A stretch of DNA of 12,308 bases from the NCBI GenBank assembly GCA_017453765.1, contig JAFTEG010000204.1:1-12308 (forward strand), in the 5' to 3' direction. Below the pieces are notes generated by a model, which saw only the letters and a list, made by a program, of their open reading frames with translations, did not search any database and was not told the origin of the DNA. This document shows positions 6,187 to 12,308 of the stretch, piece after piece. Source of the stretch: Selenomonadaceae bacterium. Lineage in GTDB: Bacteria; Bacillota; Negativicutes; Selenomonadales; Selenomonadaceae. Numbering within the stretch: the first letter of the stretch is position 1; every line of letters starts with the position of its first letter. The position numbers were made by a program, and so were the translations under genes.

Positions 6187-7457
6187 AAATCCGCCGCGTC
6201 AATCGTACGCGCAATGTCGTCATCGGTATGCGCACTCGACATAAAAAGCGTTTCAAACTGCGAAGGCGCAAGGTAAATATTTTTTTCAAGCATCGACATA
6301 AACCAACGCTTAAACTTTTCTTGATTCGCCGCCGCCGCGTCTTCGTAGTTCGTCACCTCTCGCGCAGAGAAAAATATTCCGAACATTGAGCCTGCCTGCG
6401 GAATCTGTACTTCAACTCCCGCAACTTTCGCCTTGTCTTTCAAGCCGTTGACAAGCGCGGAAGTTTTTTTTGTAAGCGTCTCGGTAAAATTCGGTGTGTC
6501 GATTAAAATTTTCAGCGTCTCAATGCCCGCCGTCATTGCAAGGGGGTTGCCGCTTAAAGTTCCCGCCTGATAAATTCTGCCGTCCGGTGAAACATTTCGC
6601 ATAATGTCAGCCCTGCCGCCGTACGCCGCGCACGGTAAGCCGCCGCCGATAATTTTTCCCAAGCATGTTAAATCCGGCGTAATTTTATATTTCTCCTGCG
6701 CGCCGCCCAATGCAACACGAAAACCGCACATAACCTCATCAAAAATTAACAACGCGCTGAATTTTTTTGTAACCTCGCGCAGTGTCGGCAAAAATTTTTC
6801 TTTCGGCAGTACCAGCCCCATATTTCCCGCAACCGGCTCCACGATAACCGCCGCAATTTTTTCGCCGCACTCGGCAAAAACTTTTTTCACGGCGTCAACG
6901 TCATTGTACGGCAGAGCTATTGTATCCTGCGCGGTATTTTTCGTGACGCCCGGACTTGAAGGTACGCCGAATGTCGCCGCGCCGCTACCTGCGTTTACCA
7001 AAAGACCGTCGCTGTGTCCGTGATAACAGCCGATAAATTTTACAATCTTGTCACGTCCGGTAAAGCCCCGCGCAACACGAATCGCACTCATCGTAGCTTC
7101 GGTGCCGGAATTTACCATGCGCATTACTTCCATGCTCGGAAAAATTTTCTGTACCAATTCTGCCAGCCGCGTTTCAAGTTCAGTCGGCGCGCCGTAGCTC
7201 GTACCGCGTTCAACGGCTTTTTTCAGCGCGTCAACAACTTGCGGGTGTGCGTGACCCAAAATCATCGGTCCCCATGAGCCTACGTAGTCAATGAAGTCAT
7301 TGCCGTCAATGTCGTAAATGTGACTGCCCTGCGCGTGAGAAATGAAAGGCGGGTTGCAGTCAACGCTGCTGTATGAGCGAACGGGACTGTTTACGCCACC
7401 GGGCATAAATTTTTTTGCGCGATTAAACGCGGCTAAAGATTTTTCAAGTTTATTCAT
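6177..7457 (-). CDS. hemL: Glutamate-1-semialdehyde 2,1-aminomutase
   Basis: This PLP enzyme converts glutamate-1-semialdehyde to 5-aminolevulinate, the last step of the C5 route to tetrapyrroles (heme, cobamides). The 426 aa match the family length. Diagnostic parts are the N-terminal FMPGGVNSPVRSY (17-29), NSGTEA (116-121), YHGHSD (145-150), the PLP-ring aspartate Asp240 in IFDEVMCGFR, the Schiff-base lysine Lys268 in LGKIIGGGLP, and YQAGTLSGNP (296-305). AGGAG lies 8 nt before the ATG. The gene follows a secreted transglutaminase-like gene by 25 nt on the same strand and is the last gene of the run. No other heme-pathway genes are near. Its final codons (Arg-Gly-stop) are made of a heptamer unit, so the repeat has invaded or shaped the C-terminus. 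Confidence 0.96.
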   Translation of the reverse strand: MNKLEKSLAAFNRAKKFMPGGVNSPVRSYSSVDCNPPFISHAQGSHIYDIDGNDFIDYVGSWGPMILGHAHPQVVDALKKAVERGTSYGAPTELETRLAELVQKIFPSMEVMRMVNSGTEATMSAIRVARGFTGRDKIVKFIGCYHGHSDGLLVNAGSGAATFGVPSSPGVTKNTAQDTIALPYNDVDAVKKVFAECGEKIAAVIVEPVAGNMGLVLPKEKFLPTLREVTKKFSALLIFDEVMCGFRVALGGAQEKYKITPDLTCLGKIIGGGLPCAAYGGRADIMRNVSPDGRIYQAGTLSGNPLAMTAGIETLKILIDTPNFTETLTKKTSALVNGLKDKAKVAGVEVQIPQAGSMFGIFFSAREVTNYEDAAAANQEKFKRWFMSMLEKNIYLAPSQFETLFMSSAHTDDDIARTIDAADFRG

Positions 7458-7482
7458 CTTTCCAACTCCTACAAGCTACCGG

Positions 7483-8088
7483 CTAATACAACGGCGTAAA
7501 GTAATCGGTTTCAATGCGTTGCGGAATATAATTTTCACTTACTTCATCATACGTCTTGCAGAATCTGTAATATTGAATGTCGCCGCCACGCGCGATATTG
7601 TCTTCAACCTGCGGATCAAAAACATATTCCACGCCGTCAACTTTTATCACGCACCAAATATGTCCCGTGTAGCCGCCGTCCGCGCGTGAAGTTTGACCGT
7701 AGACCGTGTAGCAATTCAAGCCTATAGCTCGTGTCATTGCCGCAAACGCGCAGGAATAATCGTCGCAAGCACCGATACAGCCTTCCAACATTCCGGCGGC
7801 GCGTCCCGGTCCGTACGCCTCTTCAATATACGGCAGGCGGTTTATATTGTCGCCGTAACTGCAGTGAACTACCAGCCAATCATAGCACGCTTGCACCTTC
7901 GCCGCCGTCGACATGTCCGGCGTAATCATTCGCTCCAACGTGTACAAAACCATTCTGTCGCACGGTTCAAACCCCGTCAGCGTCGGTGTCAACTGCGCGG
8001 AATTTAATACGCTCTCCGCGTCCGCCGCCAACGCTTGATTCATAAAAAGACACATTGACAGCACCAATGTCACTAAAAATTTTTTCAT
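7483..8088 (-). CDS. Secreted transglutaminase-like (cysteine protease fold) protein
   Basis: The 201-aa protein starts with a signal peptide (MKKFLVTLVLSMCLFMNQALA, cleavage likely near residue 21-22) and carries a transglutaminase-core domain. The catalytic triad can be placed as Cys108 in GACDDYSCAFAAMTRAIGLN, His143 in TGHIWCV and Asp158 in YVFDPQ. This fold includes transglutaminases, peptidases and amidases, so the reaction is not settled. Export suggests an envelope or extracellular substrate. Extra cysteines (43, 68, 76, 104, 113, 126, 146, 177) could form disulfides. GAGG sits 7 nt before the ATG, and its first bases are the TGA stop region of res, leaving only 9 nt between the genes. 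Co-transcription with the restriction operon is likely, but a functional link is not shown. Confidence 0.85.
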   Translation of the reverse strand: MKKFLVTLVLSMCLFMNQALAADAESVLNSAQLTPTLTGFEPCDRMVLYTLERMITPDMSTAAKVQACYDWLVVHCSYGDNINRLPYIEEAYGPGRAAGMLEGCIGACDDYSCAFAAMTRAIGLNCYTVYGQTSRADGGYTGHIWCVIKVDGVEYVFDPQVEDNIARGGDIQYYRFCKTYDEVSENYIPQRIETDYFTPLY

Positions 8089-8097
8089 CGTGTTACC

Positions 8098-11088
8098 TCA
8101 CTTTAACTTTTTTCTCAACTCTTTAAAACTGTCCACCACTTCATAAGAAACATTTTCTCCTGCAACGGCGTCAAAATGTTTCCTCGCGCAGGCTATCTTT
8201 TCAAGTTCAACGCCGCGCAGATTTTCTTCATCAGACGCGCCCTTCGTCTCCGCCACAAAGTAAATGTGATTGACGTCGCCGGTTTTAAAAGCTATCGCCC
8301 AATCGGGGCTGTACTTGCCTGCCGGCGTTTCAATTTTAAAACTGCGCGGCAATTTTGTATATACCGTGACTTCATCAGCATTTTCAAGCGCCGACGCAAA
8401 ATTTTTCTCAACGCCGGAATCACAAATCACTTTGTCAAATAAACTTTTGCTAGACGTTACGAAAAGTTTGGGGTTGCCGTTAAAAGTTGCATTTTCAAAA
8501 ATTTCTTTTGTGTAGCATTCATCAGTAGGTTCGTAGCTTATGTGCGTAATGACGGTAGCATTTTTCGCGGAATTTATTTTTTCGGCGGCTTTGTTGATAA
8601 ATTCTTCGGGATTATTTTTAAACTGCGCGAAAATATTTTTGTCAATGCCGCACAAAATTTTTACTACGGTTCGCCGCGTCAAGCCGGTTGCCTGCATAAG
8701 CTTGCCGACAATGTCATATTTCAGCGTAGGCGTCGCAGTGACAAGCTCCGCCTTGACGGTATGCGTGCTACCTGCCTTAAACGCCGCGCCCGCCTGCAAG
8801 TCCGCCTTAGATTTTATTTCATCAAGTACGCCGTGTTCAACCTTAAAATCAATTTTCGGTACTGCCAATGTGTTCAGCGCGGCAATCGCCTTTGCAATAA
8901 GCTCGTCCGTGTCAAAATTAGTAAAGTAAACGGTTTTAAATTTAATCTTGTCCCACAGCGCCTTGAACTCCGCACGGTCAAATTTTTTATCGTCAAACTT
9001 AACCTTGACATCATTTTTACTGTTATCGCCAACCATACTTTTGGCGTCAAGGACAGTGCTTAAAATTTTTACAATGTCGTCTTTGTACGCGGCAATTTCG
9101 TCACCAAACTGCAACGTGCCGCCGATTTTATCATCACGGTATTTGTCAGTTAAGCAACCTGTATCATCGTCTATATAATATTCACGAGCCAATGAATTAT
9201 AAATTTTTCGTGCAAGCCGTTCATCAATAATTCTGCCGTCCGATAATTTTTTGCCGATAAATAATTCTTTTTCAACTGCGCGAGGTCTGTCGCTAACCGA
9301 CGCGGCAAGCTCATCTTGCAATTTGCGCGTAAAGTCGTCGTAACTTTCGCCTGCAACCACCGTCAAAATATTTATGTCGTGAACTTCGCCGCCGATTAAA
9401 TTTTCGTCCATACGTTCGCCGTCTTGATTGACACACAGCCTTAAGCCGCGTCCGACTTCCTGCCGCTTGCGAATGTCACTGCCGCTCTGTTTCAGCGTAC
9501 AAATTTGAAAGACATTCGGATTGTCCCAGCCTTCACGCAGTGCCGAATGCGAAAAGATAAACCGCACGGGCGATTTTACCGCGTCTTGGTCAAGCAACAA
9601 TTCTTTACTGCGCATAATCAATTCATAAGCGCTTATGTCGTCCGACGTGTTCGCGCGTCTGTCAGAAATTTTGCCGTTGATAATTCTGCCTTTCTTGTCG
9701 ACAGAAAAATATCCTGCGTGAGTTCGTTCCGCAGGAATTGAAAGCAAATATTTTTTATACGCCGCGTCGTCGCACTCGGCTAAAAATTTTTCAACCGCCG
9801 CTTTGTACGCCGCCTCAAACCAATTCGCAAAGTCGCCGTTATGCGCCTGACCGTCGTCGCCGTAAATTTTGTAATGCGCAACTTCGTCAATGAAAAACAG
9901 TGACAAAACTTTTATGCCCTTGCCGAACAGTTGACGCTCCCTTTCCAAATGCGCCTTGATAGTTTCGTGAATTTGTATACGCCGCAGTGTATCTTCAGCA
10001 AATGCGCCGATAACGTCACCTTCATGCACCTTGACGCCGTTAAAAAATTCTACAACACTGTCACTGCCGTCAATCGTCTTCACCACGTAATTATTTTTGT
10101 ATTCGTCAAGTTCGCCGGACGCCTTGTAAAGGTCAAAGCCTTCGCCTACGGTTCGGATTTTCTTGCCGATACTTTTCGCACCTTTGTAATCAAATTGCAA
10201 CGTCACGGTAGGCGCCGCGTCTTGCGAACGGTTTATACTCATCACGTGCAAAAAGCCTTCCGTCGCGGCGTTGGAACTTGCTTTAATGCCGGTCACCGTA
10301 ATTCTTTTGACAAGGTGTTTGTTGTAGGCGTCTATCGCGTCAAGCCGGTAAATCATATCGTAAACTTCACGGTGCGTCGCCGAATATCTAAGCGTGAACA
10401 GCGGCTTAAATTCTTTCAAGCCTTCTTTAGTCTTGGCGCCTTCAACTGACTGCGGCTCGTCTATTATCAAAATCGGATTCACCTTTGCAATTTCTTCAAG
10501 CGGCTTTTTACCTTGAAATTCGTCTATATCCATTCTGATTCGCCGCGCAGATTCGCCGCGTGCATTAAATGCCTGCGCGTTGATTATCATTGCCGTTAAT
10601 TCATTGTCCGTCGCGAAATGCTGTATGTCCGTCGTACGCGCTGAATTGTAGATAAAATATTTTATCCTCTCGCCGTACTCTTCAAAAAAATGTTGCGCCG
10701 TCACCTTGAATGTTTTGTAGACGCCTTCACGCACCGCGATACTCGGCACCACGATTATAAATTTTTTCCAGCCGTAACGCGCATTCAGCTCGTACATTGT
10801 CTTTATGTAGGTGTACGTCTTGCCGACGCCGGTTTCCATTTCAATCGTCAAATTCACTTCGCCTGAAAAATTTTCCGTCACCTTTAAATTATTCGCACGC
10901 TGTACCTTTTGCAGATTCGCCAAAATTTTTTCCGCGCGTAACACTATCGGCGCATTTGCCGCACCTATGTCCAATACGCCGTTCACTCTGAAATATTCCG
11001 CCGCGTTGTACGGTTGCCCCGCGAATACGTCTACTACCGCCTGTGCCGCGTCCGCCTGAAATTGCTGGTGCTTGAATTTTAATTCCAT
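8098..11088 (-). CDS. res: Type III restriction-modification system, restriction subunit Res
   Basis: The 996-aa subunit acts with Mod. It uses ATP to signal along DNA between two recognition sites and cuts about 25-27 bp from one of them. The length is normal for Res. Superfamily II helicase motifs are in order: Walker A TGVGKT (86-91), IIDEPQ (208-213), YSATH (235-239), SALREGWDNPNVFQICTL (515-532) and RQEVGRGLRL (542-551). The C-terminal nuclease has a PD-(D/E)xK signature, SPDW (927-930) and ETKG (947-950). All key residues are present and there is no frameshift, so the enzyme looks active. The ATG is 6 nt after the vapC stop, with GGAG 10 nt upstream lying within the vapC end. It is downstream of mod, but a vapBC pair separates the two. 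Confidence 0.95.
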   Translation of the reverse strand: MELKFKHQQFQADAAQAVVDVFAGQPYNAAEYFRVNGVLDIGAANAPIVLRAEKILANLQKVQRANNLKVTENFSGEVNLTIEMETGVGKTYTYIKTMYELNARYGWKKFIIVVPSIAVREGVYKTFKVTAQHFFEEYGERIKYFIYNSARTTDIQHFATDNELTAMIINAQAFNARGESARRIRMDIDEFQGKKPLEEIAKVNPILIIDEPQSVEGAKTKEGLKEFKPLFTLRYSATHREVYDMIYRLDAIDAYNKHLVKRITVTGIKASSNAATEGFLHVMSINRSQDAAPTVTLQFDYKGAKSIGKKIRTVGEGFDLYKASGELDEYKNNYVVKTIDGSDSVVEFFNGVKVHEGDVIGAFAEDTLRRIQIHETIKAHLERERQLFGKGIKVLSLFFIDEVAHYKIYGDDGQAHNGDFANWFEAAYKAAVEKFLAECDDAAYKKYLLSIPAERTHAGYFSVDKKGRIINGKISDRRANTSDDISAYELIMRSKELLLDQDAVKSPVRFIFSHSALREGWDNPNVFQICTLKQSGSDIRKRQEVGRGLRLCVNQDGERMDENLIGGEVHDINILTVVAGESYDDFTRKLQDELAASVSDRPRAVEKELFIGKKLSDGRIIDERLARKIYNSLAREYYIDDDTGCLTDKYRDDKIGGTLQFGDEIAAYKDDIVKILSTVLDAKSMVGDNSKNDVKVKFDDKKFDRAEFKALWDKIKFKTVYFTNFDTDELIAKAIAALNTLAVPKIDFKVEHGVLDEIKSKADLQAGAAFKAGSTHTVKAELVTATPTLKYDIVGKLMQATGLTRRTVVKILCGIDKNIFAQFKNNPEEFINKAAEKINSAKNATVITHISYEPTDECYTKEIFENATFNGNPKLFVTSSKSLFDKVICDSGVEKNFASALENADEVTVYTKLPRSFKIETPAGKYSPDWAIAFKTGDVNHIYFVAETKGASDEENLRGVELEKIACARKHFDAVAGENVSYEVVDSFKELRKKLK

Positions 11089-11094
11089 ACGCTT

Positions 11095-11493
11095 TTAACT
11101 CCAATTTTCTATCGTCAAGCCAGGTACGCGTTCAAATTCCCTCACGTTGTTTGTCACCAAAATTAATGACTGCGATAATGCATGCGCGGCTATCAGCATA
11201 TCCATTGAACCTATCGGCTTGCCTTGACTTTCCAAGTACGCGCAAATTTTTCCGTATTCTTCCGACGCCAATTTATCAAACGGCAACACTTCAATGACTT
11301 TTAAAAATTCATTCAACGCGCGGGCATTTTTTTCTTTGCAGACGCTTTTATAGACGCCGTGTTTCAATTCCGCCAATACAATGCTTGAAATGCAAAGTCC
11401 GTCAATCGTATGCTCTTTCAAGCGCGTTAAAACTGCGGCGGGTTTATTTTTCATCGCGTAAATGCAAATGTTTGTGTCAAGCAAATATCTCAT
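11095..11493 (-). CDS. vapC: PIN-domain toxin, VapC family (second locus, inside the R-M operon)
   Basis: This 132-aa protein is a typical VapC ribonuclease toxin. PIN residues are Asp6 in YLLDTNIC, Glu42 in LAELKHGV, Asp98 in GSMDMLIAAHA and Asn116 in LVTNNVREF, with the common ending RVPGLTIENW. It is more canonical than the VapC at 2111-2515, and the two clearly differ. The ATG lies 3 nt after the vapB stop, with GAGGG 8 nt upstream. The stop is 6 nt before res. Since the gene sits between mod and res with no room for a promoter on either side, it is probably expressed from the restriction-modification transcript. Confidence 0.92.
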   Translation of the reverse strand: MRYLLDTNICIYAMKNKPAAVLTRLKEHTIDGLCISSIVLAELKHGVYKSVCKEKNARALNEFLKVIEVLPFDKLASEEYGKICAYLESQGKPIGSMDMLIAAHALSQSLILVTNNVREFERVPGLTIENWS

Positions 11494-11496
11494 ATT

Positions 11497-11724
11497 TCAT
11501 TCCCTCGCTGACGAATAATATTGCGGCTCGCGTCCATTGGCAAAAAAATCCTCTGTAAAGCCGTTAATCGCGTCTTCAAGAATTTTTCCTGCCGTCGTCT
11601 TAGTCATCAGCGTTATAACATTGCCTTCGCGGCGCATTAAAATTTCATCGCCGTTCTGATTAAAATCTTTCGGCAAGCAAACAAATTGCTCGTCGCCGTT
11701 TTTAATGACTTTTGCCTTTTCCAT
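11497..11724 (-). CDS. vapB: AbrB/VapB-type antitoxin inside the R-M operon
   Basis: This 75-aa antitoxin neutralises the adjacent VapC and usually binds its own promoter as an AbrB/SpoVT-fold (swapped-hairpin) dimer. The N-terminal half fits that fold: AKVIKNGDEQFVCLPKDF followed by GDEILMRREGNVITLM. The C-terminal part (about 45-75, EDAINGFTEDFFANGREPQYY) would be the toxin-binding tail. The ATG has AGGAGG 8 nt upstream, and that site begins at the TGA stop of mod, so the two genes are coupled with a gap of 13 nt. The in-frame extension to 11811 is only the shadow of mod. With no intergenic space, the usual autoregulated promoter would have to lie inside mod or be absent. Confidence 0.88.
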   Translation of the reverse strand: MEKAKVIKNGDEQFVCLPKDFNQNGDEILMRREGNVITLMTKTTAGKILEDAINGFTEDFFANGREPQYYSSARE

Positions 11725-11737
11725 ATTTAAATCCTCC

Positions 11738-12308
11738 TCAAATAATCTTAACTCTTGTACTCGGCGATATCTGCTTGAATATGCCGTCCGTGTTGATTTT
11801 GTCCGCGTCACGCTGAAAGGCGTCGTCTCGTATAACTGCGCGGCGCGGCTTTTTTTCTGCCATATGCCTTATCACCGACATTGAAATTTCTCTGTCAAAG
11901 CACGCCAACATTTCACCGCCGCCGTAGTTTATTAACTTCGCGCTTTCATACTCTTCAACTTCGTACGTCTTTGTAAGTTCAAGCCCGCACGCTATCAAAC
12001 TGCTGAACAGTAAATCTTCCGCCGTTCGATCTTCCTTTATGATATCTTCCAAGCGTTTCAAAATGTCCTGCGTAGTTTCTTCCGGCGCAAGGTACGCGTC
12101 TTTGAAGTTCGACGTATCCAATTTCAAGACGCGAAAACCTATGTCCGCAGTTGTCAGCGGCATTTCGGCTTTTATCTTTGAACCTGCGCGGCGTATGCGT
12201 TCCTTGCCTATTTCGCAGATATTTTTATAGCCCGCCTTGTACGCCTCTGTATCTTCCGCGCAAGGCTCCGGTATTTGCACCATTATAAATTTGCGCCGCC
12301 CGCCGTCC
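11738..12308 (-). CDS. mod: Type III restriction-modification methyltransferase Mod, C-terminal part (runs off the right edge)
   Basis: Mod provides site recognition and N6-adenine methylation for the Type III system and is needed by Res for cleavage. Only the C-terminal about 190 residues are here. The frame continues to the last base with Gly-Gly-Arg-Arg-Lys-Phe-Ile before MVQIPEP, so the Met at 12283 is internal. Family hallmarks are KFIMVQIPEPC, AYKAGYKNICEIGKERIRRAG, DIGFRVLKLDTSNFKD, IKEDRTAEDLLF, MLACFDREIS and the ending IFKQISPSTRVKII. The catalytic DPPY and FxGxG motifs and the target recognition domain lie outside the window, so specificity and phase-variation tracts cannot be judged. 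The TGA stop overlaps the ribosome binding site of vapB. Confidence 0.93.
   Translation of the reverse strand, partial: DGGRRKFIMVQIPEPCAEDTEAYKAGYKNICEIGKERIRRAGSKIKAEMPLTTADIGFRVLKLDTSNFKDAYLAPEETTQDILKRLEDIIKEDRTAEDLLFSSLIACGLELTKTYEVEEYESAKLINYGGGEMLACFDREISMSVIRHMAEKKPRRAVIRDDAFQRDADKINTDGIFKQISPSTRVKII

Noticed and set aside
8540..9063. Plus-strand open frames opposite res, and similar ones opposite hemL and the GGDEF-EAL gene
   Set aside because: They have no ribosome binding site or recognisable domain and mirror codon bias of the genes on the other strand.
11725..11811. Upstream extension of the second VapB
   Set aside because: This part is the mod coding end in another frame, and AGGAGG fits the ATG at 11724.
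12281..12283. ATG as a true start of a 181-aa protein
   Set aside because: The frame stays open to the window edge and encodes the Mod-family residues just before MVQIPEP, so the Met is internal to mod.

Overview
The window looks like chromosome of a flagellated, anaerobe-type low-to-mid-GC Firmicute. A Negativicutes/Selenomonadales-like host is my best guess. It rests on the style of FliI, HemL and the MATE protein, the strong GGAGG-type ribosome binding sites and the A/T-rich spacers. No rRNA or other marker is present, so the taxonomy is an inference.

Layout, left to right. (1) 1-197: no gene, but a strongly structured intergenic repeat made of successive perfect inverted repeats. (2) 198-2750, minus strand: a compact operon read right to left, with a small putative antitoxin, a PIN-domain VapC toxin overlapping it by 8 nt, an unrecognised 180-aa protein 3 nt further on, a 7-nt-period GGG repeat array, then the flagellar export ATPase fliI with a TTG start. 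None of the usual fliF/G/H neighbours is present. (3) 2751-4792: a sigma70-type promoter for that operon, a rho-independent terminator, a PAS-degenerate GGDEF-EAL protein (probable c-di-GMP phosphodiesterase), and a divergent intergenic region with a candidate promoter on each strand. (4) 4793-6115, plus strand: a MATE-family efflux transporter, the only plus-strand gene. (5) 6113-6186: between the convergent MATE and hemL genes, two opposed heptanucleotide arrays form an imperfect long hairpin and contain both stop codons. (6) 6177-12308, minus strand: a tight run read right to left of Type III modification subunit mod (C-terminal part only, running off the right edge), vapB, vapC, Type III restriction subunit res, a secreted transglutaminase-like protein, and hemL.

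The most notable arrangement is in region 6. A complete vapBC toxin-antitoxin pair sits between the mod and res genes of a Type III restriction-modification system, with spacings of 3-13 nt and ribosome binding sites that overlap upstream stop codons. It therefore appears to be co-transcribed with the system rather than having its own promoter. The second VapC locus, upstream of fliI, also carries an extra tightly linked gene of unknown role. No tRNA, rRNA, CRISPR array or insertion sequence was seen, and no gene-free stretch exceeds 300 bases.
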